From NCBI RefSeq assembly GCF_030503855.1, contig NZ_CP129971.1:69501-133500 (forward strand): a stretch of DNA of 64,000 nt. Direction: 5' to 3'. Shown here one piece after another: positions 44,358-53,502 of the stretch. Origin of the DNA: Marivirga salinae. GTDB taxonomy: Bacteria > Bacteroidota > Bacteroidia > Cytophagales > Cyclobacteriaceae. The translations under genes were made by a program, and so were the position numbers. The notes beneath the pieces were generated by a model that had not been told where the DNA came from, made no database searches, and was given only the letters and a program-made list of their open reading frames with translations. Position 1 is the stretch's first letter. Each line of letters opens with the position of its first letter.

Positions 44358-45441
44358 CGCAATGTTCATTATCAGCAGTTAATTCCCAATATACAAACGT
44401 ACCACTAAATCCATTTGTTATTTTTTTAAATTTATTTTGGCTAACATTTGCGAACACATCGTTCGTAATAATATGTAAATTAGAAATCTGGTTTCTTTCC
44501 ATTACCTCATTTATCCCTGGAAGCCCTTTACCTCTGTAATGTTTTTTTGTAACTGTTTTATGGAGTTTACCTTCTAAAATAATTTGTAGTAAGTCTGTAT
44601 TTTTATCACTACTAAAAATCTCATTTATCTTTGATTTCCATTTGTAGAATTTACTTTCTTCTGTTTTATTATTTAAACTATTAAATACACCAATACCAAA
44701 ATCAACAAATGAAAAGCTTACTTTTTGTTCTGCGATATTATGATTAACACTCAACCACCAATGTTTCTCGCCCTCTGAACCTAATACTGCATGATTATTT
44801 GTGTTTTGCATTAATTCAAGTAAAGCTCTTTGAACTCCTTGACATCGCTTTTTCGTTCCCCAGATAGATTTTGTCGCACTTTCAATAATATTAGATCCAA
44901 GTTCTGCATCAACTTTATTAGACGCATGTGTATGTATCTTGTTGTTTCTTGTTTTGATTGAATATTGATCAACCTTTTTAAAAGATTTATAAAGATTTTC
45001 AAAAAATCCTGACTGTTCAATAATTTTTCTAGAAGCAGGATCTTTTGGTAAATTACCATTAAATGAAATCCCTGAAGATTTAAATTTCACCATTATTGAA
45101 AGTAAAACCACAATCGCTCCGTAACTTACATTTGATACTTTATTTAGTAAAACAAAAACCCTCTTTCTTTTATCATATACTTTTGAAAGCTTTTGAATAA
45201 ATTCTGATACTCTTTCAGGATTATCAATAAAGGATAGATTTATAGGAGCAGCAATTTTCACATAATTTGAGTGCTTTTCATTTACAAAATTATGATCATG
45301 TTGTTCTGCTTTATTTAATCCATGCAATTTTCTATTTTTTATTCTCCTTTTTTCTTTGTGGATTAAATGCCTTTTAAGTCTATTTTTTGCCCTTTTAGAA
45401 TTGAATTTCTTATACCTTTCTGTTTTCCATTTTTTCTTCAT
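44350..45441 (-). CDS. STAS-like/GHKL ATPase fusion (first gene of the cassette)
   Basis: A 363-aa soluble protein. The N-terminus is strongly basic (about 50 residues with KKKWKTERYKKFNSKRAKNR). A STAS-like fold follows (INLSFIDNPERVSEFIQKLS, FVLLNKVSNVSYGAIVVLLS, ISFNGNLP, IIEQSGFFENL). Then comes a Bergerat-fold ATPase with N-box QRALLELMQNTNNHA, G1 SFVDFGIGVFN and G2 HYRGKGLPGINEVMER, ending FVYWEL. All ATP-binding boxes are intact. No phospho-accepting HisKA is present. The 25-codon upstream extension of the frame runs through the nrdA terminator and is rejected. Partner-switching with the downstream STAS-like protein is the likely mode. Confidence 0.82.
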   Translation of the reverse strand: MKKKWKTERYKKFNSKRAKNRLKRHLIHKEKRRIKNRKLHGLNKAEQHDHNFVNEKHSNYVKIAAPINLSFIDNPERVSEFIQKLSKVYDKRKRVFVLLNKVSNVSYGAIVVLLSIMVKFKSSGISFNGNLPKDPASRKIIEQSGFFENLYKSFKKVDQYSIKTRNNKIHTHASNKVDAELGSNIIESATKSIWGTKKRCQGVQRALLELMQNTNNHAVLGSEGEKHWWLSVNHNIAEQKVSFSFVDFGIGVFNSLNNKTEESKFYKWKSKINEIFSSDKNTDLLQIILEGKLHKTVTKKHYRGKGLPGINEVMERNQISNLHIITNDVFANVSQNKFKKITNGFSGTFVYWELTADNEHCDV

Positions 45442-45484
45442 ATTCTTACGGTTGAAATGAATACAAATATGATCTATAGCTATT

Positions 45485-45513
45485 AAAAAACCACCCAGTC
45501 TCCTAGGTGGTTT
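45485..45513 (-). terminator. Intrinsic terminator downstream of nrdA
   Basis: Stem AAACCACC / GGTGGTTT with a 10-nt loop, followed on the minus strand by six T. It separates nrdA from the GHKL/STAS cassette. Some read-through may feed the cassette, as no strong promoter is visible between them. Confidence 0.88.
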
Positions 45514-45554
45514 CAATATTCTTAAATCTTAAAATCTAAAATCTTTATTCTCAT

Positions 45555-48041
45555 TTAAGACCCGCACATTTCACAGTCATCAGGATTGTCCAATGAACAG
45601 GCTACTTGAGCTGCTTTAAGCGCTGCTAGATCATCTTCTTCAATGTTAGCTTGTGGACCATGTCCTTGAGCTCCATTGCCGTTATTAACTGGTCTTTTCA
45701 CCTTAGTATCGGTATTGAGGTTAATGTCCTGAGGCTTACTTTCCGGCTGTGGCTCATCCAACTGACTTTTATCAACTGTAAACTGAATGGCGCTAGTTGC
45801 TGCTTTTGAACGTAAATAATACATTCCGGTTTTCAAACCCTTCTTCCAAGCATAGAAATGCATAGAAGTCATCTTTCCGAAGTTCGGATCTTGCATGAAT
45901 AAGTTCATACTCTGCGACTGACAAATGAAAGCTCCACGATCGGCCGCCATATCAATAATTGATTTTTGAGAAATCTCCCAAACGGTTTTATACAGTTCTT
46001 TAATATCCTGAGGAATATCTGCAATATCCTGAACCGAACCATTTGCCGCAATCAGTTTATTCTTCATGTTATCATTCCACATGCCTCTTTCGATCAAGTC
46101 ACGCATTAAGTGCTTGTTCACCACTACAAACTCTCCAGATAATGTTCTTCTAGTGTAGATATTAGATGTATAAGGCTCAAAGCACTCATTATTTCCTAAA
46201 ATCTGAGAAGTAGAAGCAGTAGGCATAGGCGCTACTAATAAAGAGTTACGAACTCCATTTTTCTTCACTTCCTGCTTCAATGTAGTCCAATCCCATCTTT
46301 CTGATGGTGTTACGTTCCACATATCAAATTGGAAGATCCCTTTAGAAACTGGCGAACCTTTATAAGTCTCATAAGCACCTTCTTTAATGGCCAAATCTTT
46401 TGAAGCCGTCATAGCTGCAAAGTAGATAGTTTCAAAAATCTCCTTATTCAATTTTCTTGATTCAGCTGAATCAAATGGATAACGTAATAACATGAAAGCA
46501 TCTGCTAACCCTTGAACACCCAAACCAATCGGTCGGTGTCTCATATTGGAAGTTTTAGCTTCCTTCACAGGATAATAATTCACATCAATTACACGGTTCA
46601 AATTCACAGTAGCCGTATAAGTGATATCATATAATTTATCGTGATCGAAGAATTTCTGTCCGTCCCCGTCCTCTGTAACAAACATAGGCAAGGCAATAGA
46701 AGCCAAATTACAAACCGCTACCTCATCCTTAGAAGTATACTCCATAATCTCGGTACATAAGTTTGATGACTTGATGGTACCCAAATTTTTCTGATTCGAT
46801 TTTTTATTTGCTGCATCTTTATACAACATATAAGGCGTGCCAGTCTCAATTTGAGACTCCAAAATCTCGAACCAAAGCTCTTGAGCTTTTACTGTTTTTC
46901 TTCCTCTTCCTTCTCGCTCGTATTTTTCGTATAATTTCTCGAAGTCATCTCCATAAGCTTCATCCAAGCCTGGTGCTTCATTCGGATCGAATAAAGTCCA
47001 CTCTACATTAGCTTCCACTCTTTTCATGAATAAATCTGACATCCACATGGCGTAGAATAAATCACGCGCACGCATTTCTTCTTTTCCATGGTTCTTTTTC
47101 AAATCCAAGAAATCAAAAATATCAGCATGCCAAGGCTCAAGGTAAATAGCGAAACTTCCTTTTCTTTTTCCACCACCTTGATCCACATATCTAGCAGTCA
47201 TGTCAAAGTTTCTCAACATCGGCACAATACCATTGGAAACCCCACCGGTTCCTTTGATGTATGAACCTGTTGCTCTTACATTGTGAATGCTTAGTCCGAT
47301 ACCTCCAGCTGATTGAGAGATTTTAGCTGTTTGTTTTAAGGTATCATAAATTCCATCTATGCTATCTTCCTGAATAGTTAATAAGAAGCAAGATGACAAT
47401 TGTGGTTTAGGAGTACCAGCATTGAAAAGCGTTGGTGTAGCATGTGTAAACCACTTCTCTGACATCAAATTATAAGTCTTAATAGCTGATTCAATATCTT
47501 CCCCATGGATACCAATCGCCACTCTCATCAACATGTGCTGTGGACGCTCAACAATTTTACCGTCTACTTTCATTAAATAAGAACGCTCTAAGGTTTTGAA
47601 ACCAAAGAAATCATAACCAAAATCACGGTCGTAGATAATAGCAGAATCTAATTGAGCCGCGTGCTTTTTGATGATGCCATATGTTTCCGTAGAAAGCAAA
47701 GGTGCGTTTTGTCCGGTTTTCGCATCCACATAAGTATAAAGTCTTTTCATTGTATTGCTGAAAGACTTACTTGTAGTTTTATGCAAATTGGAAATGGCTA
47801 TTCTAGCTGAAAGTTTGGAATAATCCGGGTGCTTCACTGTCATAGAAGCAGCGGTTTCAGCTGCTAAATTATCCAATTCCTGAGTAGTTACACCATCGTA
47901 AATACCGTTGATTACTTTTCTAGCCACATCAATTGGCTGAATGTAATTAAGATCTAAGCCATAGCATAGTTTTTCTATGCGGGCAGTAATTTTATCGAAT
48001 TTAACGGTTTCTCTCCTACCGTCTCTTTTTACAACTAACAT
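45555..48041 (-). CDS. nrdA: Ribonucleoside-diphosphate reductase, alpha subunit (class Ia)
   Basis: An 828-aa catalytic subunit. It has an N-terminal ATP-cone ([24 protein letters not shown]), and the substrate site is visible as [29 protein letters not shown] (the Asn/Cys/Glu triad) and [23 protein letters not shown]. The C-terminal tail [14 protein letters not shown] carries the CxxC pair that re-reduces the active site. Length and motifs place it with the eukaryote-like (NrdA of class Ia) enzymes. Encoded after nrdB on the same strand, with 165 bp between that contain small GC-rich hairpins. Confidence 0.96.
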   Translation of the reverse strand: MLVVKRDGRRETVKFDKITARIEKLCYGLDLNYIQPIDVARKVINGIYDGVTTQELDNLAAETAASMTVKHPDYSKLSARIAISNLHKTTSKSFSNTMKRLYTYVDAKTGQNAPLLSTETYGIIKKHAAQLDSAIIYDRDFGYDFFGFKTLERSYLMKVDGKIVERPQHMLMRVAIGIHGEDIESAIKTYNLMSEKWFTHATPTLFNAGTPKPQLSSCFLLTIQEDSIDGIYDTLKQTAKISQSAGGIGLSIHNVRATGSYIKGTGGVSNGIVPMLRNFDMTARYVDQGGGKRKGSFAIYLEPWHADIFDFLDLKKNHGKEEMRARDLFYAMWMSDLFMKRVEANVEWTLFDPNEAPGLDEAYGDDFEKLYEKYEREGRGRKTVKAQELWFEILESQIETGTPYMLYKDAANKKSNQKNLGTIKSSNLCTEIMEYTSKDEVAVCNLASIALPMFVTEDGDGQKFFDHDKLYDITYTATVNLNRVIDVNYYPVKEAKTSNMRHRPIGLGVQGLADAFMLLRYPFDSAESRKLNKEIFETIYFAAMTASKDLAIKEGAYETYKGSPVSKGIFQFDMWNVTPSERWDWTTLKQEVKKNGVRNSLLVAPMPTASTSQILGNNECFEPYTSNIYTRRTLSGEFVVVNKHLMRDLIERGMWNDNMKNKLIAANGSVQDIADIPQDIKELYKTVWEISQKSIIDMAADRGAFICQSQSMNLFMQDPNFGKMTSMHFYAWKKGLKTGMYYLRSKAATSAIQFTVDKSQLDEPQPESKPQDINLNTDTKVKRPVNNGNGAQGHGPQANIEEDDLAALKAAQVACSLDNPDDCEMCGS

Positions 48042-48151
48042 GCTATTATTATTTTATGGGGTTATAGGTTCTTGTTCCCGCGTAACCTGTCCCGTATTTT
48101 AATCGGGAGGCGGAAATCTTTATTTCTTTTTACTATTTGTTCTTACTAGAC

Positions 48152-48167
48152 CCCTGCCTTCGCAGGG
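48152..48167. repeat. GC-rich hairpin in the nrdB-nrdA spacer
   Basis: CCCTGC-CTTC-GCAGGG, perfect 6-bp stem. A second short hairpin, CCCG/CGGG, is at about 48091-48107. They stand out against the AT-rich context, and may be remnants of dispersed repeats or affect the nrdB/nrdA expression ratio. Confidence 0.5.
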
Positions 48168-48206
48168 ACCCTGATTAAAATGACTCGATTAAAATCACAT
48201 CTTACT

Positions 48207-49202
48207 TTAGAAGTCTTCGTCCAATGAGAATTTAGCTTTATCGCTATCTTCTTCTTTTTTCATTACACCAGCTTTTTGGTAATCTCCAACTCTTTTCTCG
48301 AAGAAGTTGGTTTTGCCTTGCAGTGAAATCATTTCCATAAAGTCAAATGGATTGCTTGATCCATATACTTTATCACATCTTAATTCTTGTAATAATCTAT
48401 CAGCCACAAACTCGATGTACTGACACATTAAATCTGCATTCATCCCAATCAATTTAACGGGTAATGAATCGGTCACAAATTCTTTTTCTATTTCCACTGC
48501 ATCTGTGATGATAGAAGTTACTTTCTCTTTGGATAATTTATTAACCAAATGATCATTGTAAAGCAGACAAGCAAAATCACAGTGCAATCCTTCATCTCTT
48601 GAGATTAATTCATTAGAGAAAGTTAAACCTGGCATCAGACCTCTTTTCTTTAACCAGAAGATTGAGCAGAAACTTCCAGAGAAAAATATTCCTTCCACAG
48701 CAGCAAAGGCGATTAATCTTTCAGCATAATTTCCTTCATCAATCCAACGCAAAGCCCAATCTGCTTTTTTCTTCACGCAATCCATTGTATCGATCGCATT
48801 GAAAAGACTGCTCTTTTCTTTATTATCTTTTACATAAGTGTCAATCAATAAAGAGTAGGTTTCTGAGTGTACGTTTTCCATTGCAATTTGGAAGCCGTAG
48901 AAAAACTTAGCTTCAGTATATTGAACTTCTGCCACGAAGTTCTCCGCAAGGTTTTCATTTACGATTCCATCACTAGCTGCAAAGAAAGCCAATACATGCT
49001 TAATAAAGTGTGTCTCACCATCCGTCAGATTTTCCCAGTCTTTTTGATCCTGGCTCAAATCGATTTCTTCAGCAGTCCAGAAACTAGCTTCGGCCATCTT
49101 ATAGAATTCCCATATATCTTTATGTTGGATTGGGAATAAAACAAAGCGGTCTTTGTTCTCCTTCAAAATCGGTTCGTCTTGGAATGTGTTTACTTCACTC
49201 AT
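48207..49202 (-). CDS. nrdB: Ribonucleoside-diphosphate reductase, beta subunit (class Ia)
   Basis: A 331-aa ferritin-like di-iron subunit that holds the tyrosyl radical. Metal ligands and the radical Tyr follow the eukaryotic R2 pattern: the Asp of [13 protein letters not shown], then Glu and His in [18 protein letters not shown] (the Tyr four residues after the His is the radical site), the Glu of [11 protein letters not shown], and Glu/His in [15 protein letters not shown]. The C-terminal tail ends [11 protein letters not shown], the peptide that docks on NrdA. Upstream lie two DnaA-box-like sites. Confidence 0.96.
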   Translation of the reverse strand: MSEVNTFQDEPILKENKDRFVLFPIQHKDIWEFYKMAEASFWTAEEIDLSQDQKDWENLTDGETHFIKHVLAFFAASDGIVNENLAENFVAEVQYTEAKFFYGFQIAMENVHSETYSLLIDTYVKDNKEKSSLFNAIDTMDCVKKKADWALRWIDEGNYAERLIAFAAVEGIFFSGSFCSIFWLKKRGLMPGLTFSNELISRDEGLHCDFACLLYNDHLVNKLSKEKVTSIITDAVEIEKEFVTDSLPVKLIGMNADLMCQYIEFVADRLLQELRCDKVYGSSNPFDFMEMISLQGKTNFFEKRVGDYQKAGVMKKEEDSDKAKFSLDEDF

Positions 49203-49572
49203 CTTTGAAATACTTTTTATGTTCTTAATAAATTCCTCAAAGAAAACAGGGTGGTTCAGGCTAATGAATTCTTACTAAAGCAGATAGAAAAAATTACGCA
49301 GTCAAAAATCTTTTTTTACTTCCCTATTTTCTTGGCTGTGCTTACAAATATTAGGAAGATTACTGAAAAAACAAAGGGTGAAAAGTTACTGACAGAGCGC
49401 TGTGGATAAGTATATATATACCTGTATTTCAGTATCTTAACGGCTTTTATCTCAGCTTCACTTAGGGGAATTTCGCGTGTATTCAATCATTAAAAAAAAA
49501 TGCTAAAGTTTTCCACAAGCACAAGCAAATCAGCACTTGAAAAAATGACCATAAGGACACTATATTACATCA
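49203..49572. promoter_or_regulatory. nrdB upstream region with two DnaA-box-like sites
   Basis: 370 bp without a gene. TGTGGATAA at 49401-49409 (the exact complement of TTATCCACA) and TTTTCCACA at 49509-49517 both fit the DnaA-box consensus TTWTNCACA. Between them is the AT-rich TATATATATA stretch. A DnaA link to nrd control is known in E. coli. Its use here is inference. NrdR boxes of the usual form were not found. Confidence 0.45.
49418..49436. promoter_or_regulatory. ATACCTG-N5-CAGTAT motif, copy 2
   Basis: Same 7+6 bases and 5-nt spacing as at 17730, again preceded by TATATA-type sequence and again upstream of a minus-strand gene. Confidence 0.35.
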
Positions 49573-50079
49573 TTAATTATTATACAACAATCTCTCTTTC
49601 AGGTCTTCTGGCATAAATTCAATCTGCGGCTCGTGCTGATTTAAGAAAAAGGACACGGGGCCATAGTAAGTATTACTAGTAACGGGATCTTCGAACTTAC
49701 GATACACTCCTTTCTTCATTTTATTAGACAAAGCTGCTGAAACTGAACTCCTTACCTTAGATTTATTAAGGTCGGGTTCCTTCTCCATTATAAAGTCTAC
49801 TACTTCATTGGTTTTTACCAATTTCCGCTTAAAATCAATAAAATAGGCGATTTTCTTAGTCCAAGCCCATTGATCATGATACGCATTTGTCTTTTGATGA
49901 AGTAAATTTTGAGCTTCATTTTCCTGGAAAAGAGGCAGGTTAACTAAATTGGAGAGGTGACTATCGATCTCTTCAATCTCCGCTTTGAATTGATTGATTT
50001 TCATTTGCAAAGCTTTCTTTTTGTCACCTAAAGCTTTTATATATAGGTCAGTATATTTCTCTGGAATGTTAACCTTCAT
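49573..50079 (-). CDS. Hypothetical coiled-coil protein with a winged-helix-like C-terminus
   Basis: A 168-aa cytosolic protein. The N-terminal third is a probable coiled coil (DKKKALQMKINQFKAEIEEI and on). The second half has a pattern resembling a winged-helix domain: TNEVVDFIMEKEPDLNKSKV (helix-turn), RSSVSAALSNKMKKGVYRKF (recognition helix and wing). This resembles HTH modules in which NKSKVRSSVSAALS would contact DNA. The family was not recognised. The region upstream of its start has several AAGCG-type repeats that may be its own binding sites. Confidence 0.65.
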   Translation of the reverse strand: MKVNIPEKYTDLYIKALGDKKKALQMKINQFKAEIEEIDSHLSNLVNLPLFQENEAQNLLHQKTNAYHDQWAWTKKIAYFIDFKRKLVKTNEVVDFIMEKEPDLNKSKVRSSVSAALSNKMKKGVYRKFEDPVTSNTYYGPVSFFLNQHEPQIEFMPEDLKERLLYNN

Positions 50080-50126
50080 CTTTTAATAAATTTTAAGTAC
50101 TTATTAGTTTCAAAATAAAGCATATC

Positions 50127-50241
50127 AAGCGAGTAAAGCAAGCGTTTGAAGCGTATTATATGATTTAAATCAACATTAAAAGCCATTTATTGCTTTAATC
50201 GCTTCCAATTCAAGGTAATTAAAGCAATATTTCAATCGCTT
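50127..50241. repeat. Cluster of AAGCG(N)TAAAGCA-type repeats
   Basis: Between the coiled-coil protein gene (minus) and rplU (plus). AAGCGAGTAAAGCA at 50127-50140 and its near-exact inverse TGCTTTAATCGCTT at 50191-50204 are the two best copies. A third site, ATTAAAGCA with CGCTT, is at 50218-50241. Simple AAGCG pentamers also occur at 50140 and 50149. Possible binding sites for an autoregulator of the divergent gene. Confidence 0.45.
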
Positions 50242-50293
50242 ATCAAATGTGCAGAACAGAAATCAATAAGATTTAGATCAGTAATACAATAGC

Positions 50294-50325
50294 TTTTGTA
50301 ACTATAAATAAAATCACTATATTTG
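50294..50325 (+). promoter_or_regulatory. rplU promoter (TTTTG-N19-TATATTTG)
   Basis: TTTTG at 50294-50298 and TATATTTG at 50318-50325 with 19-bp spacing match the Bacteroidota consensus very well, 43 bp upstream of the rplU start. Confidence 0.8.
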
Positions 50326-50368
50326 CATTCCTTTTGGGAAATAGTATACTTAATAAACAATTATTTCA

Positions 50369-50680
50369 ATGTACGCAATTGTAAACATAGCCGGAAAGCA
50401 GTTCAAAGTAACGCAAGACCAGTTCGTATACGCTCCAAAGATGGAGGGTGAGGATGGCGCTTCCGTAGAGTTCGACAAAGTATTGTTAGTAGACAATGAT
50501 GGAAAAGTCGAAGTAGGTGCACCTTTAGTAAAGGGCGCTAAGGTATCAGGGAAAATCCTTGGTCATGTAAAAGGCGATAAAGTAGTCGTTTTCAAGAAGA
50601 AAAGAAGAAAAGGCTACAAGAAAAGAAATGGACATCGTCAAGATTTCACAAAAGTATTAATCGAAAAAATTACAAAATAA
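50369..50680 (+). CDS. rplU: 50S ribosomal protein L21
   Basis: A 103-aa large-subunit protein: MYAIVNIAGKQFKVTQDQFV at the N-terminus, DKVLLVDNDGKVEVGAPLV in the middle and the basic, RNA-binding KKKRRKGYKKRNGHRQDFT tail. It is followed eight bases later by rpmA, the usual pairing. Confidence 0.98.
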   Translation: MYAIVNIAGKQFKVTQDQFVYAPKMEGEDGASVEFDKVLLVDNDGKVEVGAPLVKGAKVSGKILGHVKGDKVVVFKKKRRKGYKKRNGHRQDFTKVLIEKITK

Positions 50681-50688
50681 TATAAACC

Positions 50689-50946
50689 ATGGCACACAAA
50701 AAAGGAGCTGGTAGTTCCAAAAACGGAAGAGAATCGGAAAGTAAACGATTAGGTGTGAAAATTTATGGTGGCCAAGCTGCAATTGCAGGAAATATCTTGG
50801 TTCGTCAGCGTGGTACTTCTCATCACCCAGGCGATAATGTTGGGATGGGAAAAGATCACACATTATTTGCACTTACTGATGGAGTGGTTCAATTTAAAAG
50901 AGGCAAAAAAGACAGATCTTACGTTTCTGTTGAGCCTGTAAATTAA
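50689..50946 (+). CDS. rpmA: 50S ribosomal protein L27
   Basis: An 85-aa large-subunit protein whose N-terminus ([19 protein letters not shown]) reaches the peptidyl-transferase centre. Further motifs: [20 protein letters not shown] and [20 protein letters not shown]. There is no N-terminal pre-sequence of the type cleaved in Firmicutes. Co-transcribed with rplU and followed by a terminator. Confidence 0.98.
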   Translation: MAHKKGAGSSKNGRESESKRLGVKIYGGQAAIAGNILVRQRGTSHHPGDNVGMGKDHTLFALTDGVVQFKRGKKDRSYVSVEPVN

Positions 50947-50970
50947 GAAGATAAGATTAAAATTATTCCA

Positions 50971-51001
50971 AAGCCTTTCAATATAATTGAAAGGCTTTTT
51001 T
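50971..51001 (+). terminator. Intrinsic terminator of rplU-rpmA
   Basis: Perfect 12-bp stem AAGCCTTTCAAT / ATTGAAAGGCTT with a 3-nt loop and a T run. Confidence 0.92.
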
Positions 51002-51330
51002 ATTTATACCCTCCAATATCAAATTGCTCTTTTGAGATATCCTGAAAAATTAGAATAATCAAACTGGATACATAAGTAAAAATTCAAGATTAATTCTTAC
51101 AGCGATATAAAAAATATCTAGTCTTTTATCAGTTGATAGATTCCCCCCTCATCACATACTACTGAAAACCTTATTAAATCAAATTTTTCCAGCATCAGTT
51201 TTCTAAACCACTCAAATTATTACATTCATAATTAGGATATTCCAATACAGTGGTAATAATTTCCTTCCAAGTCTTCCGATAATTACTTATCTTATATTGT
51301 ATTATGAATTTGTATTGACTTATTTTTATT
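51002..51330. other. AT-rich intergenic region before the TPR kinase gene
   Basis: About 330 bp with no convincing gene on either strand. Presumably holds the promoter of the next gene. No consensus TAnnTTTG was recognised. Confidence 0.4.
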
Positions 51331-53502
51331 TTGAAATTAAGACTTCTATATATAGCCCTGATAATTTTGATGAGCACTCATCTGATGTCTCAATCAAAAA
51401 CAGATAGCTTACGATCCGTTTTGAGGAATGCAGAAGGAGAGGAAAGAATAAATATTTTACATTCATTGATTTATGAAACCTGGTTAAATTACCCTGATTC
51501 AGCCTTAAAATATGCTGAACAAGCCTTAATTCTCTCTAGAAAAGATGACGATACAAAAAATATTTCCAAATCACTTAGGCTTTTAGGTGGCACTTACAAT
51601 TATAAAGGAGAATTTGAATTTTCACTAGAATATAACATACAAGCATTAGAAATCGCCACTCAAATTAACGATTCTATCCTGATTCACAATGCTTTAAACA
51701 ACATTGGATTTGTATACATCAGCTTAGGGAATTATCAAAATGCACTGGAATATTTGATGCGATCTTATCAATTAAAACAAAAATTAGGTGTTGTTTATGG
51801 ATTAGAACATACGTTGAACAATATTGGCTTAGTTTATGCACAAGCTCATATGTTAGATAGTGCCATTCATTATTTTAACAGCGGTTTACAAGTTGCTCAA
51901 GCTAACCATGATATTGATTTGGTAATCTATTCTTATAACAATATGGGGAATTTGCACCTTTCCCAAATGGACTACCAAAAAGCTGGTAATTATTTTAAAT
52001 CCTCTTTATCCTTAGCTGAAAATACTGAAAATAAAAACTGGAAATCAGTTGCATTGCAAGGGATGGGGCAAGTCTCAATGTCTCAAGGACTATATGATTC
52101 GGCTAACTACTATTATGATCAATCATTGAAGATCAGGAAGGAGATTAGCGAACAAAAAGGAATAGCTCAAATTTACCTCCTACAAGCCGAGCTTTTAGTT
52201 TTAAAAGGTGATACTGAAAAAGCACTTGAATTACTCACTCAATGTGATTCTATTGCTGACAAGATTAAAGCCAAAGATTTGGTATTAGGAATTTATAGGG
52301 TACGCGCTGAATTATATAAGAAAAAGGGAGACACTCCATTATCCAATGAGTTCTTAAAAGAATTTATTTTATTAAAAGACTCACTGTATCTCGATGCATT
52401 GGAAAGGAATCTATCATTAGTCCCTTTAAAGCTTGAGGAAAATGAGAATAGATTAAAACTGCAGGAAAGTGAGATTGCCCTAAAAGAGAAGAGTTTTCAG
52501 AATTTAGTATACATTTCGCTGCTCATTTTAGTCACTCCCTTTTCATTACTCATGATATTAATCTATCAGCGAAATAAGAAGATCAACAGCACCTTAAAGA
52601 AACAAAACGATAAGGTTGAAGCTCAAAAAGAAGAAATTGAAACTCAAAAAGAATATTTAGAAGCCAATTTAAAAGAATTAGAACGGGCGAAAAATGTAAT
52701 AAGCCAACAAAAAGATGAGCTTGAAACCTTAAATCAGCAATTAGCGGGTACTGTTGATAAAAGAAACTATGAATTAAAAAAAGTAAATGAGAGGTTACGC
52801 ACTACCAGTTTGGAATTAGACAACTTCATATATAAATCTTCTCATGACATTAAGGGACCGATAGTGAGGCTTATTGGAATTTGTAACTTAGCCATGAGAG
52901 ATGTAAATGATGCAAAGGCCTTAGAATATTTCAGCATGTTGGACAAAGCAGCACTAAGACTCAATGTCATTATTGAAGAATTGAAATTGATCAGTGAGTT
53001 AAATGAGAAGGAAGTTGAGAATTCACTAATAGATTTTAAATCAATTGTTCAAGAGTGTTTTAATGAAGTGGCTTATATAGAAAATATAAAGGAATTCAAT
53101 TTGGATGTCCATATTGAAGATCATTTAGTTTATTATTCAGATGAAGCCTTAGTACGCTTGATAATCTTTAATATGCTCCAAAATTCTTTACAATTCATGA
53201 AAAGTGAACAGTCAAAGGATTATAAAATTGGTTTTTATATAACTGATGATGCAAAACATATCCATATAAGCTTCAAACTATTTGATCTAAAATTATTGGA
53301 TGCAGAAACCTCCAAACTTGTAAGTAGTTTCTCAAAAGCGCAGAATGAGTTTGAAAATATTAGTATTGGACTTTATACAGTCAAACAATGTATTCAAAAA
53401 TTATCAGGAGATTTCTATATGCTTTTAGAGGAAAAGGAGCATACAAAGTTTGAAATTGAATTACCTAAAACCTTGCATTCCTTTTCACAAAAAACTGATT
53501 AA
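51331..53502 (+). CDS. TPR-containing membrane sensor with degenerate histidine-kinase domain
   Basis: A 723-aa protein beginning at a TTG codon (this retains the signal sequence MKLRLLYIALIILMSTHLMS). The periplasmic part (about 30-365) is TPR repeats (NYQNALEYLMRSYQLKQKLG, DYQKAGNYFKSSLSLAEN, LYDSANYYYDQSLKIRKEIS). One TM at about 395-412 (NLVYISLLILVTPFSLLMIL) is followed by a coiled coil and a HisKA-like helix with the H-box in KSSHDIKGPIVRLIGI. The ATP-binding domain has a recognisable N-box (FNMLQNSLQF) and G2-like ISIGLYTVK. The DxGxG G1 box is absent (FKLFDLKLLDAETS in its place). Probably weak or inactive as a kinase. Convergent with the DUF5686 gene, stops abutting. Confidence 0.85.
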   Translation: MKLRLLYIALIILMSTHLMSQSKTDSLRSVLRNAEGEERINILHSLIYETWLNYPDSALKYAEQALILSRKDDDTKNISKSLRLLGGTYNYKGEFEFSLEYNIQALEIATQINDSILIHNALNNIGFVYISLGNYQNALEYLMRSYQLKQKLGVVYGLEHTLNNIGLVYAQAHMLDSAIHYFNSGLQVAQANHDIDLVIYSYNNMGNLHLSQMDYQKAGNYFKSSLSLAENTENKNWKSVALQGMGQVSMSQGLYDSANYYYDQSLKIRKEISEQKGIAQIYLLQAELLVLKGDTEKALELLTQCDSIADKIKAKDLVLGIYRVRAELYKKKGDTPLSNEFLKEFILLKDSLYLDALERNLSLVPLKLEENENRLKLQESEIALKEKSFQNLVYISLLILVTPFSLLMILIYQRNKKINSTLKKQNDKVEAQKEEIETQKEYLEANLKELERAKNVISQQKDELETLNQQLAGTVDKRNYELKKVNERLRTTSLELDNFIYKSSHDIKGPIVRLIGICNLAMRDVNDAKALEYFSMLDKAALRLNVIIEELKLISELNEKEVENSLIDFKSIVQECFNEVAYIENIKEFNLDVHIEDHLVYYSDEALVRLIIFNMLQNSLQFMKSEQSKDYKIGFYITDDAKHIHISFKLFDLKLLDAETSKLVSSFSKAQNEFENISIGLYTVKQCIQKLSGDFYMLLEEKEHTKFEIELPKTLHSFSQKTD

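Noticed and set aside
45442-45516. 25-codon N-terminal extension of the GHKL ATPase
   Set aside because: It translates the stem of the nrdA terminator (PPRRLGG), so the Met at 45441 is the credible start.
49203-50368. Replication origin, suggested by DnaA boxes and repeats on both sides of the 168-aa gene
   Set aside because: Only two boxes, no dnaA or dnaN nearby, and no gene-orientation switch that fits an origin.
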